64,000 bases of DNA from a virus. The stretch covers positions 19,682-83,681 of the IMG/VR virus record IMGVR_UViG_3300032116_000106; one strand, given 5' to 3'. Positions 53,889-62,886 of this stretch are shown here, one piece after another. The notes below the pieces were generated by a model. It made no database searches. It had not been told where the DNA came from and was given only the letters and a program-made list of their open reading frames with translations. Numbering within the stretch: position 1 is the first letter of the stretch; each line of letters opens with the position of its first letter. The translations under genes were made by a program, and so were the position numbers.

Positions 53889-54319
53889 TATTCAACTACA
53901 TTAAATGTTACCGTCTCCAAATTTTGTTGTCCCGAAACCCTAAATGATAATGAAATATCAAAATTATATCTATCTCTATCAGAATTTGATTGGTCTACCA
54001 AAATTTCTTCAATAGAAACAAATGGCATCCACTCTGCAATTGATTCTTCTATTGATGTTTGAACTTTTATTTCTAAATCATCGGTGTTTTGTTCAAATAA
54101 TGCTTCATATAATGAAGTTCCAAATGTTGGATGCATTATCCTCTCACCCCTTCTAGTTAATAAAAGGTTTCTAATATTTGATTTTATCTGGTCAATAGTT
54201 TGAAACGATTGAGCAAAATAACCATTATTACCCCTTTGAAGAGGGAGAGTTACTCCAATCGCTACTCTATCTTTTTCGGGTAAATCTTTGGTTAATTTTG
54301 GCCCAATAATTATCGCCAT
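53888..54319 (-). CDS. gp25: Baseplate wedge protein, gp25-like
   Basis: This 143-residue protein has the gp25/lysozyme-like wedge signature: NIRNLLLTRRGERIMHPTFGTSLYEALFEQN, then an EWMPFVSIEEILVD segment and a beta end (RYNFDISLSFRVSGQ). It initiates sheath assembly at the baseplate. It is co-translated with the gp6-like gene. Confidence 0.9.
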   Translation of the reverse strand: MAIIIGPKLTKDLPEKDRVAIGVTLPLQRGNNGYFAQSFQTIDQIKSNIRNLLLTRRGERIMHPTFGTSLYEALFEQNTDDLEIKVQTSIEESIAEWMPFVSIEEILVDQSNSDRDRYNFDISLSFRVSGQQNLETVTFNVVE

Positions 54320-54322
54320 TTA

Positions 54323-54778
54323 TTATCTATTTTTATCTTTACTTGCTGCTAAAACCTTTGCACTTCTTGCAATCGCTTTATCTATTAAATCATTACCTGT
54401 TACTGGCATAGATTGACCTCTATTCGGCTGAGAACTCATTCCTACTTCACCATATCCTATCATTTCAGGAGATAATGTTCCCCATTCACCATCGGTTCTA
54501 CTAAAGTTCGGTCTCATAGCCGTTTCATTTAGTATTTGATTTAGAGCAGGATTTTTCGAATACTGTTTTTGTTCGATCTCCCTATCTTCTTCTAATACTG
54601 CCAATGCTTTATCGAATGGATTTTCTATTTTCCTTTCAGAAATAGTTGGTTTTACATTTGATTTTTTCAGTTCGGCTAGAATTTCCTTCCTAACCTGTTC
54701 CTTAATTAAGGAAGTTTGTTTTTTTACCTCTTCCTTAACTACAATTTGGATTGCTTTAAAAAGTTTGTTAGTGTCCAT
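54323..54778 (-). CDS. Small helical baseplate-associated protein
   Basis: This 151-residue protein has a coiled-coil-like N-terminus (KAIQIVVKEEVKKQTSLIKE, about residues 8-35) and a disordered C-terminus. It sits between the tail lysozyme and gp25-like genes. A TATTTATA element lies 18 bases before its ATG. A chaperone or tail-assembly role is plausible. Confidence 0.6.
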   Translation of the reverse strand: MDTNKLFKAIQIVVKEEVKKQTSLIKEQVRKEILAELKKSNVKPTISERKIENPFDKALAVLEEDREIEQKQYSKNPALNQILNETAMRPNFSRTDGEWGTLSPEMIGYGEVGMSSQPNRGQSMPVTGNDLIDKAIARSAKVLAASKDKNR

Positions 54779-54796
54779 AATTTAATTGATTCTGTT

Positions 54797-54804
54797 TATA
54801 AATA
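54797..54804 (-). promoter_or_regulatory. Recurrent 8-mer TATTTATA before the 54323-54778 gene
   Basis: Exact sense TATTTATA, 18 bases before ATG 54778, in a 49-base gap after the tail lysozyme gene. Confidence 0.5.
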
Positions 54805-54827
54805 TATTGTTCCTATATTATCGAATT

Positions 54828-56303
54828 TTATCCTCCGGTTATAGTTGATTTTAATGGATTAGTAACTGCCGCTAATGTGTTTGTATTTTTGGCTGCCAAT
54901 TGAGCTGCATAACTATTTGCTTTACCTAACGCAGTTGTGGTTAAGAATCCAGTTCCTTTAGGGTCAATCACTTTACCCGCAACTATACTTGTTATTAAAT
55001 GGGTAGCCTGTTCTTGTGTTAAATCATTTTTATTGATGTTCATCTTATTAGCAAAATTATCTAAACTTCTATTTACGAACCAAGCGGTTGCTTCTGCTGC
55101 TGCTTTCGGGTCATTTAATAAATCTGGATTTTTAACTAATCTATCATCACCATATAATGCTTTTGATGCCGCTGCATAGTTTGCTCTACCTGTAATTTGA
55201 ATAAATCCTCTACCTCTGAATTTGTAGCCATCACCGGGTTGTGTATTTCCTAATGAGTTACCAGGTGCTCCATAGATATAATTTGCAAATGCTTCCGGAG
55301 AGGTTTGTATTTGTGCCAATTCCGCATCTGATAATCTACTAATTCTTTTTCCAAAGATTTCAGTAAGCCTTTCTCTACTATTTTTGGTATAATTAACATT
55401 CTCAACTATTACCCTGCCACCTGTCTCTTTAAGAGCGTTGGCTTGCATCGCTATAATCAATTGAGGATTATCAATCTTAAACTTCTTAGCCGCAGCTGCG
55501 ATTTCATTTAAGTTAGAATCCTGATTACCCGCATATGTAATTTGTAATGCACCCCCACCACCACCGGCTGATAGAGCAACTGCTTTTTGTGCATCCGCTT
55601 GCTTTATTAATTCTTGTGCTGCTAATTCTGCATCACTTTGAAGTACCGTTGGGTCTACAATAGTTCCACCGAATCTCGCTTTTAATTCCGCCAAAACCCT
55701 CGGATCAGTTTCAAACGCACTTGGACTAAATGAACTAAAATCAACTGGATTAGCTGAAACCGAGTACCCTTGCCAAGGTAGATAACCAGGTGCAACTACA
55801 CCACTCGGATATGCTGATGTGGTGAATGTCCAACCTCCAACGGTAAATAAATGAATGTTAGCTGCTTGGATTATTTTATCTATAAATCTATCAACATTAT
55901 CCAATCCTTCATATGTAAATGGAATGGATACTTGAATGCCTGGATTAACAACTATGTTTTGAGTAACAGCGATGTTTGAAATTGCTCCGGGTGCAGGAAG
56001 AAGTGGAATAGGTAATTGTTTGAGGGTTGCCCCCGCCCAATATGCAACGAATCCATTTGCAATTCCATTTATAATTGGAAATTGTATTTCGGAACGAGAT
56101 TGTTGTATTAAAACTATCTTTATAAGATTTTCTAATACCTCAACATTACCCCTTTCAATCGTTATTTTATTAGTTAAATCTCCTGCTGGTGGGAATTTAA
56201 GAACATTATCATACGAACTAGCAATTACCTTTGCCAAATCATCGGATGATTCCGGTGATTGCAACATCACTGCTTTAACTTGTAGTTTAAAAATGTCCCA
56301 CAT
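54828..56303 (-). CDS. Tail protein with GH19 (chitinase-like) lysozyme domain
   Basis: This 491-residue protein has an N-terminal tail-attachment region (about 1-180) and a GH19-type domain at roughly 260-470. Signs are the motif ANALKETGGRV with a candidate catalytic Glu near 291, YKFRGRGFIQITGRANYAAA and AWFVNRSLDNFANKM. The enzyme cleaves peptidoglycan (or chitin) glycosidic bonds and would let the tail tube pass through the cell wall. It takes the place of the gp5 lysozyme of T4. It overlaps the spike gene upstream by one base. Confidence 0.8.
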   Translation of the reverse strand: MWDIFKLQVKAVMLQSPESSDDLAKVIASSYDNVLKFPPAGDLTNKITIERGNVEVLENLIKIVLIQQSRSEIQFPIINGIANGFVAYWAGATLKQLPIPLLPAPGAISNIAVTQNIVVNPGIQVSIPFTYEGLDNVDRFIDKIIQAANIHLFTVGGWTFTTSAYPSGVVAPGYLPWQGYSVSANPVDFSSFSPSAFETDPRVLAELKARFGGTIVDPTVLQSDAELAAQELIKQADAQKAVALSAGGGGGALQITYAGNQDSNLNEIAAAAKKFKIDNPQLIIAMQANALKETGGRVIVENVNYTKNSRERLTEIFGKRISRLSDAELAQIQTSPEAFANYIYGAPGNSLGNTQPGDGYKFRGRGFIQITGRANYAAASKALYGDDRLVKNPDLLNDPKAAAEATAWFVNRSLDNFANKMNINKNDLTQEQATHLITSIVAGKVIDPKGTGFLTTTALGKANSYAAQLAAKNTNTLAAVTNPLKSTITGG

Positions 56304-57547
56304 TAAAATTGAATTTTAACACGATTGGATAACATATTACTTAACTTACCTGCTAATTCTTCGAATTCGGTTACCACTTCTTGCTTCATACCGGAAACAG
56401 GCCCTGCTGGTGTTAATAATCCACCATTTCTTAAATTTACAATTAAGCGAATTAGGTCTTCTAAAAATCCTCTTAATAATATACCATCAACCGCAGGTTT
56501 TAAATTTTTGTTTCCTAAATTAATCTCACCACTATCCCCTATGTAAAAATTTATTTGGTTATTAAAAGCCTGTATATCAATTGGCATCTTTGAGTTTATA
56601 TTAATACCTCTTTCAGCGTCAACTGAAAATATGCCATCGGTTATAACCCCATAATGAGATTTACTCCAAAATATCGTTTCATTCTTTCTTGAAGAAAAAA
56701 CTAATCTATCTGATGATATAATACATTGTTCTCCATCATAAACTTTTGGGTATGCTTCAAATCCATATTCATCATCTTTTCCAACATAAACAAATTTAGA
56801 AGATTTATCGGGTCTATTTTTAAAATCAGATGAACCTAACAAATCTGGAGTACCAGGAATAAAATTGATTTTATCTGTCCCACTACTCATCATTATAGTT
56901 GAACCATCTCTATTTAAATCTTCTTCAACTAATGATGAAACAGGTAGGAGATTAAATTTAGATGCTTCTTTATTTCGGATTATTAATTTAGGATTAAAAT
57001 CGTTTCCCTTATTATTGTATCCACTTAATCTAATACTTTGTCCGAATTTTGATTGTATTACTGTATCACCTTCGTAAAGTTTCAATCGGTGTATTGGTTT
57101 CTTTTTAAAATAACTACCAAAAGAACCGCCTGCTCCCGCCAATGCACCTATTACTCCACCAAATGATTTAAAGTTTGAAATACCCGTTTGTGGAGTAGAA
57201 GCAGTTTTAGTTCCGGCTTCAGTTCCACCATTATTGATAGTCTTGTTTAAATTTACTCTTCTATAAACTGATACAACTCCATTATAATATACATCTACAA
57301 TTTCAGTTACTAATGGTATATCTAAAAATAATTCACTTTCCGGATAAGCTATAATTTTAGTTGATTTGGTTTTACCATAACACTCAACTTCAATAGTTCC
57401 AGGAATAATAGTTCTGCCATTAGGTTGCTCACCAAATTCCAAATAAACTTTTTTTACTACACCGGCAGTAACTCCTGTTCCGGTATAGGTTGCAGTTTTG
57501 GATTGAGGTGAAACCTGATAATCATCCCTAAAAGAAAAAATTCCCAT
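56303..57547 (-). CDS. Baseplate hub/spike protein (gp5- or VgrG-like)
   Basis: This 414-residue protein has an OB-like region with GDTVIQSKFGQSIRLSGYNN (about 165-185), a beta-helix-like C-terminal half (ININSKMPIDIQAFNNQ, YIGDSGEINLGN) and a helical end, fitting the gp5/VgrG spike family. Its position directly upstream of the GH19 tail lysozyme supports a hub or spike role. The family call is moderate. Confidence 0.6.
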   Translation of the reverse strand: MGIFSFRDDYQVSPQSKTATYTGTGVTAGVVKKVYLEFGEQPNGRTIIPGTIEVECYGKTKSTKIIAYPESELFLDIPLVTEIVDVYYNGVVSVYRRVNLNKTINNGGTEAGTKTASTPQTGISNFKSFGGVIGALAGAGGSFGSYFKKKPIHRLKLYEGDTVIQSKFGQSIRLSGYNNKGNDFNPKLIIRNKEASKFNLLPVSSLVEEDLNRDGSTIMMSSGTDKINFIPGTPDLLGSSDFKNRPDKSSKFVYVGKDDEYGFEAYPKVYDGEQCIISSDRLVFSSRKNETIFWSKSHYGVITDGIFSVDAERGININSKMPIDIQAFNNQINFYIGDSGEINLGNKNLKPAVDGILLRGFLEDLIRLIVNLRNGGLLTPAGPVSGMKQEVVTEFEELAGKLSNMLSNRVKIQF

Positions 57548-57972
57548 TATTTTTTATCCAATTTATTTTGAATTTCTTGTAACTCTAATTCGATATCATC
57601 AACTTTATCTTTTGTATTTCTTTCCATTTCATCCGCAACACTACGAACTTCATCTAATAATTGAGCCCTTTCTGCCTCCGATAAGAATCCATCATCAGAT
57701 GGCCCTTTGGATTCAGCCGCAATTATTCTTTGTGCAATAGTCGCTAATCTCAATAGTAAATCATCGTTTTCTACTGAAAATTTAACTAAATCCTTTATAA
57801 CTGGTCCAATTTCAGCTATATCTCCAGCATGTCTAATAGATTTTTTAAATTCCTCTATTAAATCAGCTATTTTTTGTTTTTTGTGTCGTTGATTTGAATA
57901 TATTTCCTGAAACAAGTCTGATAACTTTTTCTCACCAAATAAAACAAAATCTGTTGCCTGTTGTTTTCCCAT
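57547..57972 (-). CDS. Small helical baseplate-associated protein (141 aa)
   Basis: This 141-residue protein is mainly helical, with heptads in the C-terminal half (ERAQLLDEVRSVADEMERN, then ELELQEIQNKLDKK). It is the first gene of the tail module and shares a one-base overlap with the spike gene. A variant of the recurrent 8-mer, TATTTATT, lies 14 bases before its ATG. A tail-assembly chaperone or tape-associated role is possible. Confidence 0.6.
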   Translation of the reverse strand: MGKQQATDFVLFGEKKLSDLFQEIYSNQRHKKQKIADLIEEFKKSIRHAGDIAEIGPVIKDLVKFSVENDDLLLRLATIAQRIIAAESKGPSDDGFLSEAERAQLLDEVRSVADEMERNTKDKVDDIELELQEIQNKLDKK

Positions 57973-57986
57973 AATCTTTTCTTACT

Positions 57987-57994
57987 AATAAATA
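57987..57994 (-). promoter_or_regulatory. Recurrent 8-mer (sense TATTTATT) before the 57547-57972 gene
   Basis: The sense strand reads TATTTATT, 14 bases before ATG 57972, at the upstream border of the tail module. Confidence 0.5.
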
Positions 57995-58010
57995 CCCAAA
58001 ACCAAAATAT

Positions 58011-59147
58011 CTAAATCATTGATGAAATGATACTATAAACTGGGTAATTATCGTTTTCCACAGTGTTTAATAATAAATCATTTTTATCTTCGTATGAATC
58101 AGATAAAATATATCTATATATATTTTCTATATTTAAATTTTTATAAAATAAAAATTTATTATAATTGTGTTCTATCCTTTCCTGAAATTGAGGTTGTAGA
58201 ACCATTTGTTTAACATCGTATGACCTCATCTTACTAATTTGTTCAATTACATCAACATATTTTTTTATAGTCCCATCAACATCGAAATTATCTATTTTAA
58301 AATCAAATAAATCATTAAATAAAATAAACCCTAAATCTTCTATCACTTTAATTTGAGCTTCCGAAGAAATCATTAGTAAGAAGGGTATTTTATGTGCAAA
58401 GTTTCTAATTGTTTTTTCAGTTAGGTGGCAATTAACACCATCATTATCCATTCCAAAGTCGGAAAAGGTTTCTACAACAAAAGCAAAAAATGAGTTTTTA
58501 TAAACTAATTGAAACTTTCTATCTTCTTCCAAAATTGTGTGATAATAAACCTTATCATAATCGTGGCTTTTAAGAATGTTTAAATTATTTTTAATGTTTA
58601 CATACTTTTCAATGTTCTTATCACCATAACATTCATCACCATTCGCACCCACATAACTTTGATTGAAATTTAAATTTCTAGACATTAGTTCATTTAAAAC
58701 TAATGCTCTCGGAGTTCTTATTGCATTATTTAGAAAACTAAATTTTAAAAATCTATGGTCAAAGTTTATAAATCCTGTATCTAATTGTGAATTAACGGTG
58801 TGGTCTTTTATCGATAAACCCTTTGTTAAACAATTAAAATTATCCAAATAATGATTACTACAAAGAAATAAAACATTTTTTTTGTTTAATCCTAAATCCA
58901 CACACTTTTCAACGAATTGTTTAGCATTACCAAACGCAATTGGTTCGGTATGATTATAATAAATTATTTTTTTAGTATTGTAATCGTTTGTTTCTAAATC
59001 CCTAATGAAATCATTATGGTTTGAACTACAAACAAAAATGAAATCAGCTGATTGAGGATTATCTATTGTTTCGAAAAAGGTTTCGTTTAATAAATGGCAT
59101 CTATTAACAAAATCAATTGATAGATTATAAAAATAAAATTTTATCAT
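58011..59147 (-). CDS. Glycosyltransferase-like protein with GT10-type motif
   Basis: This 378-residue protein contains FAFVVETFSDFGMDNDG followed by HLTEKTIRNFAHKIPFLLM and an LGFILFNDLFD segment, the same donor-site pattern as the products at 1004 and 2995. It is placed apart from them, next to the SGNH hydrolase and carbamoyltransferase genes, which would fit a second small sugar-modification module. It overlaps the SGNH hydrolase gene by 4 bases. The donor sugar is unknown. Confidence 0.65.
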   Translation of the reverse strand: MIKFYFYNLSIDFVNRCHLLNETFFETIDNPQSADFIFVCSSNHNDFIRDLETNDYNTKKIIYYNHTEPIAFGNAKQFVEKCVDLGLNKKNVLFLCSNHYLDNFNCLTKGLSIKDHTVNSQLDTGFINFDHRFLKFSFLNNAIRTPRALVLNELMSRNLNFNQSYVGANGDECYGDKNIEKYVNIKNNLNILKSHDYDKVYYHTILEEDRKFQLVYKNSFFAFVVETFSDFGMDNDGVNCHLTEKTIRNFAHKIPFLLMISSEAQIKVIEDLGFILFNDLFDFKIDNFDVDGTIKKYVDVIEQISKMRSYDVKQMVLQPQFQERIEHNYNKFLFYKNLNIENIYRYILSDSYEDKNDLLLNTVENDNYPVYSIISSMI

Positions 59148-59911
59148 TTTATAAAATTATATAATTCGTTTCCAATAAGCTCATACCCTTTTACATTAGG
59201 ATGCTGAGTGCTTCTGGTATCCCAATTTTCATTATACTCCCAATAAGTTGAATCAGTTCTTTTTATTAACCAATCCCTAAACGTATCCTTCTTATATCCC
59301 CAATAATTTTGTGATTTAATTAAATTGGTTTTATCATATTCAGGTATTATTCCCAAAAACATATCTTCAATACCATCACATAAGACGTATTTTATTTTAT
59401 AATGTTCTAAAAATGATTGCAGAAATATAATATAATTTTGATTTACGATTGAGTAGTATAAATCATCATATAAATTAGTTAGCCAAAATTTTTTATAATC
59501 TTCCATAAAAAAATCATAATAACGATTTTCAGTTTGAGTTGATGTAAAAAATCTATCAGGTGTTTGCATTAGATGTTTAGTGCTCCAACTTAACCACTCT
59601 CCCTTTGGGCCGTGAGGCATGAAGGGTAAATAATCTCTTAATGATGAACTCCACATTACAACAACTAAATCATTTTTAGTAGTTATACCATTTTTAACAT
59701 CATCTATAATTTGATTGAAAATTTTATTATTTGGATTTCCACTAATACCATTATTTTCATATGGTAGATTTAATTTATTAGCCAAAAAACTTACCCAACT
59801 ATTTTCTTTTTGGTAAGCCATCTTTTCGTGTTTAGAGAGGGTATCTTCGATTTCTCTATTACAACCCTCTCCAATAGTCCAGCTATCACCGTATGCAACT
59901 AATCTTTTCAT
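59144..59911 (-). CDS. SGNH hydrolase-like protein
   Basis: This 255-residue protein opens with RLVAYGDSWTIGEGCN (block I with Ser nucleophile), has SGNPNNKIFNQII as a block II/III-like segment, and closes with QHPNVKGYELIGNELYN, where the block V His sits. It is a probable sugar ester hydrolase. It overlaps the carbamoyltransferase gene by 4 bases, so the two are co-translated. Confidence 0.7.
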   Translation of the reverse strand: MKRLVAYGDSWTIGEGCNREIEDTLSKHEKMAYQKENSWVSFLANKLNLPYENNGISGNPNNKIFNQIIDDVKNGITTKNDLVVVMWSSSLRDYLPFMPHGPKGEWLSWSTKHLMQTPDRFFTSTQTENRYYDFFMEDYKKFWLTNLYDDLYYSIVNQNYIIFLQSFLEHYKIKYVLCDGIEDMFLGIIPEYDKTNLIKSQNYWGYKKDTFRDWLIKRTDSTYWEYNENWDTRSTQHPNVKGYELIGNELYNFIK

Positions 59912-61593
59912 TTTTTTGTCAAAACATAATTCTCTATTACCAATATATCTAATCCTATATCCAAAAATGTTTTTATTGCAGTTTCGGGATTCATAATCAT
60001 AGTTTGGTCTTTTACATTAAATGATGTGTTTAAAACTATTGGATAACCATTCTTTTTTTCTAATGCTTCCAATAATCCATACACCCTTTCACATTGCGTT
60101 TTCTTTAATGTTTGTATTCTCGCAGTTCCATCAATATGGGTAATAGCAGGTAATTTACCTCTATATTCTTTTCTTACTGAAACGATTTGATTCATATAAG
60201 GGACTTCTTTATCCCATTCAAAATAGAAGGTTTTAGCCTCATCTTTTACTATTGGAGCAAATGGTCTAAACCCTTCTCTTTTTTTAACAATTTGATTGAT
60301 TCGACCTTTCATTGTAGGATTCTTTGGGTCAGCAAAAATAGAACGATGGCCCAATGCTCTAGCTCCCAACTCCAATCTACCTTCGAACCAACCAACAACT
60401 TTTCCATTTGAAATTTCAGTTGATACCAAATCGATAATTTCATAATCAGATAATTTTTTATATACTAATTTATTACTATAATTTTTTAATAATTGGAAAA
60501 TATACTCATTTGAAAATTTTGGCCCTAAATAAGGATTTGTATTATTTCTTCTTTCTGTGTTCTTACCTCTATAATATGAATTAAGGCAAGCTCCAATTGA
60601 AGAACCCGAATCCGATGGTGAATATGGAATCCAAACATTTTTAAATCCTGTCTTTTTGCTTATTTTTCCGTTTGCAGTTCCGTTATAAGCACAACCACCT
60701 CCTAACACCAAATTATCACATTTTGTTTGCTTATGTAATTCTTTTAATAAACGAAAAAAATACATTTCATAAATGAATTGTACTGTTGCCGCTAAATCTT
60801 TATGTTGTTGTGTTAATTCTTCATTCGGTAATCGAGGTAGAAGGTTTAAATGAGTTGAAAGATTTGATGTGAACATTACCTCATCACTTTTATGGTAATT
60901 GAACATCTTCATATTCAATTTATAGATGCCCTTTTTAGATGGGTATATAATCTCTCTAAACTTATCTATAAATGTACGAGGGTTTCCATAAGGTGCTAAC
61001 CCCATTACCTTATATTCACCCTCATTTGGTTTAAATCCTAAAAAGGCAGTAAAGGTTGAATAGAACATACCTAATGAATGTGGGAAAATAGTAGAATCTA
61101 ATTTTTCCCAATCATTACCTTCTGCTTTTGCTAATACAGTAGTTTCCCATTCTCCTACACCATCTACACTTAATACGGCTGCCTCATCAAATGGTGAAGT
61201 GAAATATGAATAACCAATATGTGAATCGTGATGTGAATTAAATTTTATTTCCGCATTTGAAAATAAAAATTTGAACTGATTCTTTAAACCCAAATATTGT
61301 TTTAACCCCTTTACACCAAATTTAAATGCATCTTTTATTTGCCAATTTGATAAACACATTGAAACAACTCTATGTGTTTTTACTAATGGATTTTCATAAA
61401 AACAAACCTCTTCAATTTCTTCAAAGGCTATTTTTGATTCATTCATTATCCAATTTATTGATTTATGTGGAAATGAACTATCATGCTTTATACCACTAAA
61501 TCTTTCTTCCTCTACTGCTAAAATTACCTTCCCATCCTTCACTAAACATACTGAACTATCGTGGTAAAAGCAGCTTATTCCTATACTAATCAT
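59908..61593 (-). CDS. Carbamoyltransferase (NodU/CmcH family)
   Basis: This 561-residue protein has the N-terminal ASKHA-type half (GISCFYHDSSVCLVKDGKV, AVEEERFSGIKHDSSFP, LSVDGVGEWETTVLA) and the C-terminal carbamoyl-transfer half (VGWFEGRLELGARALGHRS, NQIVKKREGFRPFAPIV). These enzymes make carbamoyl-adenylate from carbamoyl phosphate and ATP and transfer it to a hydroxyl, usually of a sugar. It is adjacent to an SGNH hydrolase and a glycosyltransferase, so the acceptor is probably a glycan. A nucleobase modification role cannot be excluded. Confidence 0.9.
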   Translation of the reverse strand: MISIGISCFYHDSSVCLVKDGKVILAVEEERFSGIKHDSSFPHKSINWIMNESKIAFEEIEEVCFYENPLVKTHRVVSMCLSNWQIKDAFKFGVKGLKQYLGLKNQFKFLFSNAEIKFNSHHDSHIGYSYFTSPFDEAAVLSVDGVGEWETTVLAKAEGNDWEKLDSTIFPHSLGMFYSTFTAFLGFKPNEGEYKVMGLAPYGNPRTFIDKFREIIYPSKKGIYKLNMKMFNYHKSDEVMFTSNLSTHLNLLPRLPNEELTQQHKDLAATVQFIYEMYFFRLLKELHKQTKCDNLVLGGGCAYNGTANGKISKKTGFKNVWIPYSPSDSGSSIGACLNSYYRGKNTERRNNTNPYLGPKFSNEYIFQLLKNYSNKLVYKKLSDYEIIDLVSTEISNGKVVGWFEGRLELGARALGHRSIFADPKNPTMKGRINQIVKKREGFRPFAPIVKDEAKTFYFEWDKEVPYMNQIVSVRKEYRGKLPAITHIDGTARIQTLKKTQCERVYGLLEALEKKNGYPIVLNTSFNVKDQTMIMNPETAIKTFLDIGLDILVIENYVLTKK

Positions 61594-61596
61594 ATT

Positions 61597-62322
61597 TTAA
61601 AAAAATGTATCTTCTTCTATTTCGATATCACCTGTATTTAAAAATTCTTCTAAAATTCTATCTTGATGAACTTTCATTATCGAAATAACTTTTGTTATGT
61701 AATGTGTTTTGTATCCCGTCATTTCTCTTATTAAGAGATAGAGGCTTTTTTTATTAAAATTCTCTATGTAATCAACCCTTCTAAACAATTCTAATATAGC
61801 ATCTGCGATTTGTATATCTCTTTTCTTATCGAATACTGAATTTAATTTTTTATCCCAATAATCTAACATTATTACTCTAAATTCAGCGTGATTACTATCA
61901 GTTTCAATTGCTACGGTATCTTCAGCAGGATTCCAACTCTCAGGCATTGCTGACATCAAATCGTTTTGTTTATATCTTTTATAGTTGGAATTATTTAATA
62001 GAATAAAATGGTTTAGCGCCATTCTGGTAAAATAAGAAAATGCTTTTCCCTTACCTTCCTGAAACATATGAATTTTATAAATCATTTGTGAAACAACCTC
62101 TCTTTTCACATCACCCGCCCCATCATCAAAATATGAAAACTTATAAGTGTTCAATACATTTTCTGCTAACTTTTCAAAAGCGTATTGTATTCTTTCTTTG
62201 TAAAGTTGGTTTTTAACTCTTTGGTCGGTTGTTTTATTATATTCAATTATAGCTTGTTCGGTATCCAAAGTAAAATACATTTTATTCTTTGGAGTTCTAG
62301 GTTTTCTTGTTTTCGCAGGCAT
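61597..62322 (-). CDS. gp55: Late-transcription sigma factor, gp55-like
   Basis: This 241-residue protein has sigma-region-2-like KAFSYFTRMALNHFILLNNS and other features of T4 gp55 (long helical segments, DYWDKKLNSVFDKKRDIQIA). It would redirect host RNA polymerase to late promoters. It is encoded next to a small membrane protein. The phage's late promoters may be the recurrent TATTTATA elements before virion genes, although their polarity is opposite to T4's TATAAATA. Confidence 0.8.
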   Translation of the reverse strand: MPAKTRKPRTPKNKMYFTLDTEQAIIEYNKTTDQRVKNQLYKERIQYAFEKLAENVLNTYKFSYFDDGAGDVKREVVSQMIYKIHMFQEGKGKAFSYFTRMALNHFILLNNSNYKRYKQNDLMSAMPESWNPAEDTVAIETDSNHAEFRVIMLDYWDKKLNSVFDKKRDIQIADAILELFRRVDYIENFNKKSLYLLIREMTGYKTHYITKVISIMKVHQDRILEEFLNTGDIEIEEDTFF

Positions 62323-62323
62323 A

Positions 62324-62572
62324 TTATTCTAAAATGTTTTCAAATGATTCTATCTCGTCTTTTATTTGCGTAAAAACACTACCAACATCATCATCTTTTT
62401 CAAATAATTCTTTACTATCTATTTCTCTAATTGAATTTAATAGTTGTATGTATTTTTCTCTTCGATTTGATATAAAATTTTCATAATACTCTAATTTATT
62501 AAGAGTATTAACTATACCATAAACTAATACACCAATTACTAAACACAAAAATACTATTATAAAAATTTCCAT
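62324..62572 (-). CDS. Small membrane protein (82 aa)
   Basis: The N-terminus is one hydrophobic helix (IFIIVFLCLVIGVLVYGIV, about residues 3-21), followed by an acidic, helical cytoplasmic or periplasmic tail. It is co-oriented with and one base before the late sigma factor gene. Its function is unknown. Confidence 0.6.
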   Translation of the reverse strand: MEIFIIVFLCLVIGVLVYGIVNTLNKLEYYENFISNRREKYIQLLNSIREIDSKELFEKDDDVGSVFTQIKDEIESFENILE

Positions 62573-62583
62573 AATTTAATTTT

Positions 62584-62880
62584 TTATGCTTCACCCTTCT
62601 CACCGAAATAAGGATACGATTCTATAATTTCAGTATCTTCTTTTTTCAATTTATCTAACTTTGATTGAAAATCTAATTTAACCTTAACTATATCAATTTT
62701 TTTATTCATTATCTCTAATAAATCCTCATTAGAAATCACACCTTTATCGATTATTAAATCAGTCATTGATGCTATAAGAATTTCAGCCTCAACTAATCGT
62801 TTAGATAGGTTATTTATAGCAACGGTTTGATTATCTAAAATCTTAACTATATTTTTAATATCGTTTTCGGTTAATTTCAT
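62584..62880 (-). CDS. Small coiled-coil protein (98 aa)
   Basis: This 98-residue protein is probably mostly helical, with a coiled-coil-like run (VKLDFQSKLDKLKKEDTEI). It lies between the PDF-like gene and the membrane protein gene, with a six-base gap to the former. The function is unknown. Confidence 0.6.
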   Translation of the reverse strand: MKLTENDIKNIVKILDNQTVAINNLSKRLVEAEILIASMTDLIIDKGVISNEDLLEIMNKKIDIVKVKLDFQSKLDKLKKEDTEIIESYPYFGEKGEA

Positions 62881-62886
62881 TTTTTA

